This document shows positions 37,131-44,974 of a stretch of DNA of 47,828 nt, piece by piece; the first letter of the stretch is position 1, and the number at the start of each line of letters is the position of its first letter. The notes under the pieces were generated by a model, which was not told the origin of the DNA, ran no database searches, and worked only from the letters and a program-made list of their open reading frames with translations. Where the stretch lies: positions 1 to 47,828 of the forward strand of contig JAKIML020000078.1 of assembly GCA_022702935.2 (NCBI GenBank), in the 5' to 3' direction. The position numbers and the translations under genes are program-made. The DNA is from Bacillota bacterium (lineage in GTDB: Bacteria; Bacillota; Clostridia; DSM-8532).

Positions 37131-37158
37131 TTAACTATAATCCTGTTTATGATATAAT
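37131..37158 (+). promoter_or_regulatory. Putative promoter of the endonuclease gene
   Basis: TTAACT at 37131-37136, a 16-bp spacer and TATAAT at 37153-37158, about 50 bp before the ATG at 37210. The -35 is weak. Confidence 0.4.
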
Positions 37159-37209
37159 AAGATATCAAAAGATAAAATGATTGTGTATTTATTAGGGGAG
37201 GTAAGTTTT

Positions 37210-38475
37210 ATGATACGAATAATTTCTTCACCAAGACAGCCACTTTTTGAAGAACTTCAAAAGGCTTCCCTAAAACATAAGGGTGGTCGTGTGAGGATAG
37301 CTGTCGCATGGGCAAGGGAGGAAGGTGCGCGCTGGCTAATAGATGCCCTTAATGAAAATATTTCCAATGTGGAAATGGTTGTAGGTATAAATGAAAAAAA
37401 TACGACAGTGGAAGCGTTACTACAACTATTTGAGAAAGTAAAATCTCTTTCTGTGTTTTTCAAGCATAATCGCCAGACATTTCACCCTAAAATATATTGG
37501 TTTTCAGGCGGCACAGATCAACCAAATACAGCAACTGTTATTGTTGGTTCTTCAAATTTGACTAGGGGAGGCCTTTTTATTAATTTTGAAACCTCTTTGA
37601 TTGTGGAGGTTAATATGGATACTTTAACTGAGGAGGATAAAGCTTTTCTGGAATCTGCAGAGATAATTTGGAGTGAATTTGTTACCTCGGATTACTCATA
37701 TCCAGTTACATCAATAGATAAAATTCAAGAATTATATGAAGCTGGGTACATTGTTACAGAAAAAATACTACGTAAGAAAAGGAGAAAAGAAACACGTACG
37801 GAGCGACCATTAAAGGGCCTTCCAACAGCTCCACCTCCATTAATTAAGGAAGTACCTGGCACGGCCATTGCTATTCCTTTTGAACTCAGTGGTGAACAAG
37901 ACTTAGAACAAGATGTAGATTTAGTAGAACCTTTGACTGAAGAAGATGGTGATCCAATAGGAACCACACCATTATCAGATAGATTTTATGTAAGAACACT
38001 GACACGTAATGATATTGCAAAACTACATAATATTACCCCCGGAACATTCGAACCAGACTTAGGACAAATTGCCCGTAATCAGTATCCAGCATTTTGGGGT
38101 TGGCCTACAAACTATGTAGAAGTAACACGTAATTTGACACGGAAGGAGTGGAAAGTGGAAGCAAGACTTTTTTCATCTTGTACCCCTGATGATGGAATAC
38201 CAGTGATATTAACACTATGGTTTCGTGAAGCACGTCCTGGCCATCCTGCAGAACACAGAATAGGACTTGGACCAATAGGAGATGTACGTGCAGCTACTCC
38301 GCTGAACTTTGATGAAAATTCTCTGTTTGTGGTTGAACTTGCCTCTGAAGGTGTGTCTTATAAGTATATTATAAGATTTATTACTAAAGATGACGCTATA
38401 TACAACGATTATGCCACTTATTTAACAGAAAAGCGCCCAAACCATAGATACGGGTATGGTCCTCGAGGAGTATAG
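37210..38475 (+). CDS. PLD-family restriction endonuclease (NgoFVII/BfiI-like)
   Basis: Protein of 421 aa. The N-terminal third has a phospholipase-D-type nuclease site: H92-x-K94 in FHPKIYW followed by Asn116 in VGSSNLTRGG. Only one such site is present, as in the metal-independent enzyme BfiI, which dimerises to form a single active centre. A charged, proline-rich linker (about 215-265) joins a C-terminal domain (about 270-410) beginning DRFYVRTLTRND, which is likely to bind DNA (B3-like in BfiI). ATG at 37210 follows GGGGAGG. It faces two DNA methyltransferase genes across a shared terminator. The recognition site is unknown. Confidence 0.8.
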   Translation: MIRIISSPRQPLFEELQKASLKHKGGRVRIAVAWAREEGARWLIDALNENISNVEMVVGINEKNTTVEALLQLFEKVKSLSVFFKHNRQTFHPKIYWFSGGTDQPNTATVIVGSSNLTRGGLFINFETSLIVEVNMDTLTEEDKAFLESAEIIWSEFVTSDYSYPVTSIDKIQELYEAGYIVTEKILRKKRRKETRTERPLKGLPTAPPPLIKEVPGTAIAIPFELSGEQDLEQDVDLVEPLTEEDGDPIGTTPLSDRFYVRTLTRNDIAKLHNITPGTFEPDLGQIARNQYPAFWGWPTNYVEVTRNLTRKEWKVEARLFSSCTPDDGIPVILTLWFREARPGHPAEHRIGLGPIGDVRAATPLNFDENSLFVVELASEGVSYKYIIRFITKDDAIYNDYATYLTEKRPNHRYGYGPRGV

Positions 38476-38499
38476 GGTTTAATCTTTTATTTATTTTAT

Positions 38500-38554
38500 A
38501 GCAAGACCTAAGTATTTTTTCCATATGAGGTAAGATAAAAGCTTAGGTCTTGCT
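38500..38554. terminator. Bidirectional terminator between endonuclease and methyltransferase genes
   Basis: A perfect 13-bp inverted repeat, AGCAAGACCTAAG at 38500-38512 and CTTAGGTCTTGCT at 38542-38554, with a 29-nt loop and AT-rich flanks on both sides, between convergent genes. Confidence 0.75.
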
Positions 38555-38586
38555 TTACATAATAAAAAATGAATTAAGTTATTGCT

Positions 38587-40107
38587 TTACTTGTAGAGCA
38601 ATATTAGTGATTCCTTTGCAATACCATTTTTATGATGAAGCCCATACCGTTGATATGTTTGCAACGGTATGATTTCTTTTATACGCCAACCACATCCTTC
38701 AGCTAATTGAGCGAGTAAATAAGGAGTATCAATATCAAATCGCTTTCCACCTAAAACAGTGTGGTTGTGTCCAACTACTAGGGCGAATGGTGCATTTGGT
38801 GTAAGAACGTTATATACATTTCTAAACATTTTAAGCATATCAGACAGATATCGGTATAATAACATAGGAACTAGTCTCCTCCTGAATCCATCTTCGGGAG
38901 AGAGGGAGTCATATAATTCAAGGCAGAGATCATGTAAATTGTGAGGTATATTATTTGAATTATTAATCATAATATCTTGTAAGAAGCTCTTGGTAGTTCC
39001 ACGTATTTCACGACTCCCAGTTAATGAAGCCTCAAGATTTAATATTTCACTAGGCTTGCATAAGTCTAACCACACTAAACTTAATCTTTGTGTATCTATA
39101 TATGGAAGGGCTGTAGCGTAAGGAGGACTAGTAATCGCACCATTATATAATGTGTCAGTATTGTTCTCAGGACTGTACGAGTCACTTCTTGAATCCATAA
39201 TGTACGCTCTTCCAAGCCTAGGTTGAACCCCTATCAATTTTTGACAAAGCCTAAGGTTATTTATAAATGCATTAAAATTTGTTTTGAAAGCTTCGATGAA
39301 CGGAATACTCGGCATAGGGCTTTTCCTACGACGTATCCGCAAATCGGCAGGTTCCTGCAAAGAATAGTCTCTCAGAAGGTTACTTACTAAAATAAAGAAA
39401 ATAGGTCTAATATTTTCATCTTGTTGCTTAATTAACAAATATAAAGTTTCTATATCAAATAAAATCGATTTATCAAACCATTTTTGCAAGTATTTTAGCC
39501 TTTCATCTGGCAGTTCAGACAATTTAAATTCTCTGCGAGTAGTAGAAAAGCCATCTATTATTTGTCTCCCAACTTGCTCTACATTATCAGCAGGAACTGA
39601 AAGAGCAGTTAATTTTGCATTGGATATATATACTGCTAGTGGGTTTATATCAAATCCAACAGAGTGTATTCCCATTTGTGTACTTTCTACTAGTGAAGTT
39701 CCACTGCCACAAAAGGGATCGAGGATTCGTTGGCCTTCAGCAATGCCAAGTATATTAAGCAAACTTTTGGCAATTTGAGGATTAAACTTACCTTTGTACT
39801 CATGTAATCCATGAACGGAATATCTAGTTGATTGTCGTTTGTTTGTTATTATATTCCCATTATGGCAACTACTTTCCAAATAGTATTGAAGAGTATAAAC
39901 AATTTCATCATTTATTTTTGCATGTGAAAAGTATGTGAGTCTTTTGAATAAGTTTATTACAAACGAACTGGATGTTGATATGTGACTACCCATATCTGTG
40001 AAACTATTTATATTTAGGACAGCTTGTATTTCCCGAAACGCCAGTTCCTTTTCATATGGTAAATATTTATAGTCATGCCAATAAAACTCTGAGTAATTAG
40101 AGTTCAT
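38587..40107 (-). CDS. DNA methyltransferase (TSPPY type, first of pair)
   Basis: SAM-dependent DNA methyltransferase (506 aa). SAM motif I is DPFCGSGT at residues 130-137 and catalytic motif IV is TSPPY at 326-330. An upstream HEYKGKFNPQ segment (102-111) fits motif X. The SPPY motif is usual for N4-cytosine enzymes, although adenine methylation cannot be excluded. The roughly 190 residues between motifs I and IV probably hold target recognition. The ATG has AAAGGAAGG upstream and lies 19 bp after the second methyltransferase gene. It should protect one strand of the endonuclease target. Confidence 0.88.
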   Translation of the reverse strand: MNSNYSEFYWHDYKYLPYEKELAFREIQAVLNINSFTDMGSHISTSSSFVINLFKRLTYFSHAKINDEIVYTLQYYLESSCHNGNIITNKRQSTRYSVHGLHEYKGKFNPQIAKSLLNILGIAEGQRILDPFCGSGTSLVESTQMGIHSVGFDINPLAVYISNAKLTALSVPADNVEQVGRQIIDGFSTTRREFKLSELPDERLKYLQKWFDKSILFDIETLYLLIKQQDENIRPIFFILVSNLLRDYSLQEPADLRIRRRKSPMPSIPFIEAFKTNFNAFINNLRLCQKLIGVQPRLGRAYIMDSRSDSYSPENNTDTLYNGAITSPPYATALPYIDTQRLSLVWLDLCKPSEILNLEASLTGSREIRGTTKSFLQDIMINNSNNIPHNLHDLCLELYDSLSPEDGFRRRLVPMLLYRYLSDMLKMFRNVYNVLTPNAPFALVVGHNHTVLGGKRFDIDTPYLLAQLAEGCGWRIKEIIPLQTYQRYGLHHKNGIAKESLILLYK

Positions 40108-40126
40108 TTAAATTACCTTCCTTTAG

Positions 40127-41263
40127 TTACTTATTATGTAGAACCAAAATTGTTTCTTCCTTTATTTTGGCATATGAAAGATTAAAGGATTTCCTATTTG
40201 ATGGAATTTTCCTCGTTATTTTTATTACTACATCCATTTTGCATTTCATCGCCAACTCTTCCAATATTGAGGCGTTATCTATATATTGCCCATGTATAAT
40301 TGAACGTCCTATTACAATACAAATAAAGCCGTTCTTTATAACTATTTTCCTCATTAAACTGAGAAATACTTCCATTTGATTTTTAAAATCATCTACAGTT
40401 TGATGATTCTTCTTAAAGTAATGTGCTCTTGCACCAATTTCATGTTCTTTTACATTAATAGGATCATATCCTAACCACCACATTCTATATTTATGGTAAA
40501 GCCAGTACTCATAAGCGTTGGGATATGGGGGTGAGGTAATTACTAAACCAATACGCTGGTCAAGGTCACTATTTGTAATAGTAAGAACATCTTTTTGTAA
40601 AACTGTAACTGGAGCTAAATAACGTGATGGATTTTCTGATTTAACTTTTGTAATGTGTTTGCATGCTGATAAAAACAAATTAAACACATCTTTACTCTCA
40701 ATATTTTTTTCAATTGCTGCATACCGTGTATCACTTTCTTGATTTGATACTCTAACAATAATACTAGAGAAAGCTAATTGTAATGCTTCCCGTATCAAGT
40801 TATCATTGACACTCCTTATTTCATGTAGTAATGAAGCAAGAGCATGCTGAATGTCTACTTTGAACCAATGATTTAGGTTAGGTATTTCAGGTATTACGTA
40901 ATTCCTTGATGTCATCGCTCTCTGTACACACTTTTCTGCACTTTCTTGGAACATTGGTGGAAATGGCTGAGTTTTTACTCGACTAATCAAACATGCAATT
41001 GGATTAAGGTCTATACCAACTGAAGGGATGCCTAAAGATTGAGCTTCAGTTAATGTTGTACCACTACCACAAAAAGGATCTAAAATGCTTGTACCACTAG
41101 GAACTTTAATTTCCTTAATTAATGTTCTTGGGATTTGTGGTATGAATTTTGCAGGATAAGGGTGTATAGAATTTAAATCATCAGCGGTTTTAATGTCACT
41201 AAAGTTCCAGTCTATTGAAGCAAGCTTTTCCTTGATGGATATTATATTGTTGTCAAAATGCAT
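40127..41263 (-). CDS. DNA methyltransferase (TSPPY type, second of pair)
   Basis: Paralogous DNA methyltransferase (378 aa). HPYPAKFIPQ (34-43) is followed by motif I DPFCGSGT (62-69) and motif IV TSPPY (243-247). It has the same motif order as its neighbour but little similarity outside the motifs, so the two are old relatives rather than a recent duplicate. ATG at 41263 follows AGGTGAG; GTG at 41272 is the alternative. Two distinct modification enzymes beside one endonuclease suggest an asymmetric target whose strands are methylated separately, as known for BfiI. Confidence 0.88.
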   Translation of the reverse strand: MHFDNNIISIKEKLASIDWNFSDIKTADDLNSIHPYPAKFIPQIPRTLIKEIKVPSGTSILDPFCGSGTTLTEAQSLGIPSVGIDLNPIACLISRVKTQPFPPMFQESAEKCVQRAMTSRNYVIPEIPNLNHWFKVDIQHALASLLHEIRSVNDNLIREALQLAFSSIIVRVSNQESDTRYAAIEKNIESKDVFNLFLSACKHITKVKSENPSRYLAPVTVLQKDVLTITNSDLDQRIGLVITSPPYPNAYEYWLYHKYRMWWLGYDPINVKEHEIGARAHYFKKNHQTVDDFKNQMEVFLSLMRKIVIKNGFICIVIGRSIIHGQYIDNASILEELAMKCKMDVVIKITRKIPSNRKSFNLSYAKIKEETILVLHNK

Positions 41264-41302
41264 AATTCTCACCTATGTCTTTCTTGGATTTTTTATAAAT
41301 AG

Positions 41303-41524
41303 TCATTCCCTGTCCTTTTTGACAGAATATGCGTTTGTGCTGTTTTCAGCGACATGTTCTATTCTATATGGTGGGGATTGTAAGTTTGCTTCAACAAAAC
41401 TTTCTGCAGTTTCTAAAAACCAATCCTTAAGTGTAGTTTGTTTTTTCTCTAATGCTAAATATAAGTTTCTTTTTAAAATAGGATCGATTTTTATAACAAC
41501 CCTACCTGATTTTCCTCGTGCCAT
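41303..41524 (-). CDS. Ribbon-helix-helix regulator of the methyltransferase operon
   Basis: Small protein (73 aa). The segment GRVVIKIDPILKRNLYLALE then TLKDWFLETAESFV gives strand-helix-helix, the Arc/CopG ribbon-helix-helix pattern. AAAAGGAGG precedes the ATG. It lies 39 bp upstream of the second methyltransferase gene, so it heads the operon. The palindrome over its promoter suggests autoregulation, the job done by C proteins in other restriction-modification systems. This function is inferred. Confidence 0.65.
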   Translation of the reverse strand: MARGKSGRVVIKIDPILKRNLYLALEKKQTTLKDWFLETAESFVEANLQSPPYRIEHVAENSTNAYSVKKDRE

Positions 41525-41542
41525 ACTTGACCTCCTTTTCTA

Positions 41543-41601
41543 TAAGTAACATAAGTAATATATGTTACTTAGATGATATTATATATGCTAAACTTTGTCA
41601 A
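41543..41601 (-). promoter_or_regulatory. Promoter and palindromic operator of the RHH-methyltransferase operon
   Basis: On the minus strand, TTGACA (41601-41596), a 17-bp spacer and TATCAT (41578-41573). Just downstream is a perfect 10-bp inverted repeat, TAAGTAACAT (41543-41552) and ATGTTACTTA (41562-41571), 9 bp apart, with an extra AAGTAAT half-site inside. It covers the expected transcription start, fitting a repressor site. Confidence 0.7.
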
Positions 41602-41711
41602 GAGGAAAAAGAACATCAGTTCTAACTCTACGGTCATGGAAGAATTATCGGTAAGAAATAACAAGATGGTCGCTATGTTTCCTTGTACGATGGCTTTTCA
41701 AAAAAATCACC

Positions 41712-41826
41712 GAAGAACCGATTGATATGTTCCCACGTACAGATGCAATAAAAACGGCCCGCAGACATCAATTCCATCAACTCGACCCACGTTGAGTGCG
41801 TAGTATTGATAACGCGCAATATGTAG
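41712..41826 (+). pseudogene. Remnant of an rlmD/rumA-like 3' end (att-like scar 1)
   Basis: One frame reads EEPIDMFPRTDA, the RumA-type DMFP motif. The shifted frame reads NSINSTHVECVVLITRNM then a TAG stop at 41824-41826, the RumA-type C-terminus. About 40 bp separates the two. It is not a copy of the rlmD in this window, which ends HVETVVSMSRL. It lies 125 bp before a serine recombinase, so it is probably an attachment-site remnant of an element that inserts into rlmD-type genes. The rest of 41602-41950 shows no gene. Confidence 0.55.
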
Positions 41827-41950
41827 CTGAAAGAGATTACGCGGACACAATATGTTGTAATTTCACGCATTTAATGAGCAATAATTGCCTACTTATCATT
41901 GGCGATAAAACGTGATATAATTAGGCTATATTAAAACAGGAGGTGAGCTT

Positions 41951-42880
41951 GTGGATTCAAAAATCTGGTATATCCCGGTAAAGAATGACCGTTTAGAAAA
42001 GAAAGTCGGAATTTACTGCAGGGTCAGTACAAACGAAAGAGAACAGCTTTATAGCCTTGCAGCACAGATTTCCGCTTTGACAAGAGCGGTTGCGAATGTC
42101 AGTCAGTGGAGACTGGCAGATGTTTTTATCGATATCGCTTCAGCGAAGGGAGAAGTTCCACGTAGAGAATTTGAACGATTGATTAAAGAATGCGAAGCTC
42201 ACAACATCTCCGTCGTTCTGACAAAAAGCATCAGTAGATTTGGCCGAGATACTGTAGAGACCTTATCAGCACTCAATAGGCTGAAAGCAGCAGGCGTCAG
42301 AATCATATTTGAAGAAGAAAATCTGGATACCGATGAAGTTGACAGCAATCTTATGATTTCGGTGATGGAATCCTTCGCTCAGGCCGAAAATGAGAGCCGA
42401 AGCGAAAACATCCGCATGGGACTTGCTATGAGAGCGGCAAACGGTACCTCTGGACTCTACAAACGAAAGCTGTACGGCTACATCAAGAATAAAGATGGTG
42501 AGCTTGTAATTGACAATGAACAGGCTAAGGTTGTGCGAGATATTTTTAGATGGTATCTGGATGGTGCCAGTGTGCTTGGTATCATAAAGAAATTATCAGA
42601 CGCAGGCATTCCTTCCCCTACCGGTAAAGAAACATGGAGCAAACGCTCTATAGAGAAGATGCTTAAAAATGAGAAGTACACAGGTACGGTTACACTTTTG
42701 GATTCTGCTACACAAAAATATGAATTTCAGATGAAAGAATGTCATCCGCCGATTATAACGGAGAGCGAGTTCAGGGCGGTTCAGGACGAAAAGAAAAAGC
42801 GAAGCAATATCGTCACGGATGGCGACGGTAAGCGTCGCAGTAGTCAGAAATATAGTTCGAAAAAGAAACAGGAATATTAG
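41951..42880 (+). CDS. Serine recombinase (short form)
   Basis: Site-specific recombinase (309 aa). The resolvase domain (about 18-165) has the catalytic Ser26 in YCRVST and the motif TKSISRFGRDT. A recombinase DNA-binding domain (about 180-285) follows (LYGYIKNKDGELVIDNEQAK and onward). The zinc ribbon and coiled coil of full large serine recombinases (450-550 aa) are missing; the protein ends in a basic tail (KRRSSQKYSSKKKQ). The GTG start follows AGGAGGTGAG. It sits between two rlmD-like att scars (41.8 and 43.3 kb), so it may be the integrase of a small element. Confidence 0.85.
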   Translation: MDSKIWYIPVKNDRLEKKVGIYCRVSTNEREQLYSLAAQISALTRAVANVSQWRLADVFIDIASAKGEVPRREFERLIKECEAHNISVVLTKSISRFGRDTVETLSALNRLKAAGVRIIFEEENLDTDEVDSNLMISVMESFAQAENESRSENIRMGLAMRAANGTSGLYKRKLYGYIKNKDGELVIDNEQAKVVRDIFRWYLDGASVLGIIKKLSDAGIPSPTGKETWSKRSIEKMLKNEKYTGTVTLLDSATQKYEFQMKECHPPIITESEFRAVQDEKKKRSNIVTDGDGKRRSSQKYSSKKKQEY

Positions 42881-42899
42881 AATTTGTGAGGTGTGATGA

Positions 42900-43130
42900 A
42901 TGAGATGTCCATATTGTAATGAAGAAATGGAAAAAGGAATTGTTAGGAGCCGCGGAGGAGTATATTTTTTGCCTGACGGCGAGTCAATACCAAAGCTATA
43001 TACTGAAAAAGAATTTAATAAGCATAATGCAATCAGGCTGCCGCCTTATGTAACTATTCTTCCAAAACAAACAGAATACCCCATTGCCTTTACATGCAGG
43101 AAGTGCAGAAAAATAATTATTGATTTCTGA
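42900..43130 (+). CDS. Small zinc-ribbon protein (DUF6487/PF20097-like)
   Basis: Protein of 76 aa with two Cys pairs: MRCPYCNEEM at the N-terminus and FTCRKCRKIIIDF at the C-terminus, a zinc-ribbon layout. The middle is neutral (RGGVYFLPDGESIP). It begins 20 bp after the recombinase gene, with AGGTGTGATGA upstream, and is probably cotranscribed. Proteins of this kind are common near mobile genes in Clostridia; their role is unknown. Confidence 0.7.
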   Translation: MRCPYCNEEMEKGIVRSRGGVYFLPDGESIPKLYTEKEFNKHNAIRLPPYVTILPKQTEYPIAFTCRKCRKIIIDF

Positions 43131-43268
43131 TTTATGAAACAATAGATTTTAGTTTTTTGAACCTGTCAAAAACACAAATAGCCTACTTAAGCGAAGCGAT
43201 AAGTTAGATATCAAGGTTTTGATAAATGTCTGGAAAAGCTAATAATATCAATAGTTCTGGTTGTTTTA

Positions 43269-43438
43269 GGACTTGTTCCCGAAAAAGCCTAACTATCACA
43301 CGTTGAGAGTTGCGTATTGATAACAAGGAATGAAAAGTAGTATGGCTGAAAAGGTTGTAAATAAGGGATTTTCAGATTTTAAGGATAAAAATATAGGCTT
43401 GAAAATAGGCACATTTTTCAGTTCTCGGAAACAAGTCC
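43269..43438. repeat. 170-bp segment bounded by a 14-bp inverted repeat
   Basis: GGACTTGTTCCCGA at 43269-43282 and its complement TCGGAAACAAGTCC at 43425-43438 match at 13 of 14 positions. The segment contains the second att-like scar and could be a small non-autonomous element or a hairpin. Confidence 0.4.
43293..43340 (+). pseudogene. Remnant of an rlmD-like 3' end (att-like scar 2)
   Basis: Reads LSHVESCVLITRNEK and a TAG stop, codon-aligned with the first scar (HVECVVLITRNM). In DNA, CACGTTGAG and TATTGATAAC are spaced identically (16 bp start to start) in both: 41788-41813 and 43299-43324, with 21 of 26 bases equal. The copies flank the serine recombinase and the zinc-ribbon gene in direct orientation. 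Confidence 0.5.
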
Positions 43439-43457
43439 ATGAGATCGATTTTGAGTG

Positions 43458-43536
43458 TGATAGAATAGAATAGATGGCGGTGCTTGCTGACAGAACAGAA
43501 TAGATGTCAGGGGTTAATGACAGAACAGAATAGATG
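43458..43536 (+). repeat. Three 19-bp repeats at a 30-bp period
   Basis: TGACAGAACAGAATAGATG is identical at 43488-43506 and 43518-43536; 43458-43476 differs by two bases. All three start exactly 30 bp apart. Related pairs occur at 36738-36790. Regular spacing near three helical turns suggests cooperative binding, as at transposon ends. Confidence 0.75.
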
Positions 43537-43647
43537 TTTTTCAAAAAATGCAGGGTTGTGAGAGCAGGTTGGATGTTGACTAAAGGATAGCGAAAATTCG
43601 CGAAATTTACAACCTCTTATATAGACAGAGGATAGGAGGATTTCCTT

Positions 43648-44919
43648 ATGGAATATGTTGTTATTGGTATCATTGTTGTTATTGCCGTTGTTCTTGGTGG
43701 TGTATTATGGTGGAAGGGCATGAAAAACAAAAAACTACTTGAAGCAAACGTAATCCTAAAGCAAGAATCAAAATTGAATAGTTCTAAACTAAGTGAAGAT
43801 GATATGAATCGCTTAATGATTCAGCTTGAACAATTGCCGTTAGAAGCCATATCTGATGAAAGAAACCTCATGGAAATTACGGATAGTAAGATTCTAGCTC
43901 GTGTTAACAATCTTGTTCCAGCGTTGTTTCAAGGAGGAAATGCCGCGGCGAACGCTGTTCAAGCCAGTGGCAAAGTGTTGTATCAAGCCGTTATACCAGC
44001 CGGAGCCAAGCTCGCTAAATCTCAAGATATGGCTGGAGCAGTTCGTGGTATTTACCATGGTGCTGAAGGCGTAAGTGGCCATGCTAATCTTGTGGCTGTA
44101 AATAATACTGCGAATGTTGCAGCTAATGCAGCAGCTGCTGCAATGGGTGTTGCATCAATGGTCGTGGGTCAGTATTATATGACACAAATCAACGCTGAGC
44201 TTAGTGAGATTAGTGAAGGTATTACAAAAATTTCAGATTTCCAAGATAATGAATATAAGAGTAAGGTGTTTGCTTTGGTAGCACAAATTCAAAAAGCAGC
44301 AAAATTCCAAGTGAATATTCTGGATAATGATGAACTTAGAATAAGCGAGATTGCTAATCTGAATAACTGGGAGCAAGAATGTATTCAGTTATTAGGACAG
44401 GCTAACCTTACAATAGCAGGTTTTTCAAAGAAAAATGATCTAGATTATGACGAATATGAGAAGGAACTCGGGGAAGCTCAGAATTGGTTCATATATCAAA
44501 AGACTTTGATGGAAGTTATGTCCAAAATAGCAGAGTTGAAACATACATTACATCTTGGAGCGGTGTCCAGAGAACAGTGCGGCGCCTTGCTTCCTATATA
44601 TTCAAAACAGGTGCAGGATGCATTGAATCAATTATGCTCATGGCATCAAGTCCAGGTTGAGAAGTTCAAAATAAATGTAGAGGAGAGTAACAGAAAGCGA
44701 ACGGGATTTGATAGCTTTATTCACACGATTCCGGGTTGGATAAATGAAAAAAATAGATACCGTTCCGTTTCGGAGAACACAGTGAAAAAGATAGTTGATC
44801 AGACCAATAGATATGATATTCCCCAAAAAACAGATATGATAGATCTATTCCAAGAGGATGTTAAGATCATTGCTAAAGAAGGTAAGATATATTACCTTCC
44901 ACAAGAAGCAGCTCAATAA
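43648..44919 (+). CDS. Membrane-anchored protein of unknown function in the island
   Basis: Protein of 423 aa I cannot assign to a family. A membrane helix at about 4-22 begins almost at the start, followed by a basic patch. A Gly/Ala-rich stretch (about 90-185, including NVAANAAAAAMGVASMVVGQYY) could form one or two more membrane or amphipathic helices. The rest (190-400) is helical and charged. AGGAGG precedes the ATG. It is flanked by recombinases and has no apparent partner. Possible roles include phage defence or a toxin-like membrane protein; both are speculation. Confidence 0.6.
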   Translation: MEYVVIGIIVVIAVVLGGVLWWKGMKNKKLLEANVILKQESKLNSSKLSEDDMNRLMIQLEQLPLEAISDERNLMEITDSKILARVNNLVPALFQGGNAAANAVQASGKVLYQAVIPAGAKLAKSQDMAGAVRGIYHGAEGVSGHANLVAVNNTANVAANAAAAAMGVASMVVGQYYMTQINAELSEISEGITKISDFQDNEYKSKVFALVAQIQKAAKFQVNILDNDELRISEIANLNNWEQECIQLLGQANLTIAGFSKKNDLDYDEYEKELGEAQNWFIYQKTLMEVMSKIAELKHTLHLGAVSREQCGALLPIYSKQVQDALNQLCSWHQVQVEKFKINVEESNRKRTGFDSFIHTIPGWINEKNRYRSVSENTVKKIVDQTNRYDIPQKTDMIDLFQEDVKIIAKEGKIYYLPQEAAQ

Positions 44920-44921
44920 AC

Positions 44922-44964
44922 AAAATATGCCCTGACAGCCACAAAGGTCGACAGTGCATATTTT
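44922..44964. terminator. Bidirectional terminator
   Basis: A 9-bp stem (AAAATATGC / GCATATTTT) with a structured loop, between convergent genes; followed on the plus strand by TTTTCTTTTC. Confidence 0.6.
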
Positions 44965-44974
44965 CTTTTCTGAC

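Larger units (their letters stand above)
43131..43647. other. Gene-free repeat-rich region
   Basis: About 500 AT-rich bases without a convincing gene. In order it holds the second att-like rlmD remnant, a 14-bp inverted repeat pair and three copies of a 19-bp motif; these are listed separately. The minus-strand open frame at 43296-43544 mostly translates the repeats. Confidence 0.6.

Noticed and set aside
41673-41870. 65-aa minus-strand open frame
   Set aside because: Complement of the rlmD-like remnant; no homology and no good start signal.
43458-43536. CRISPR-like array
   Set aside because: Repeats of 19 bp with 11-bp gaps are too short for spacers, and no cas genes are present.
43296-43544. 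82-aa minus-strand open frame
   Set aside because: Its protein repeats IYSVLS-type units because it translates the 30-bp repeats; no ribosome binding site or family.
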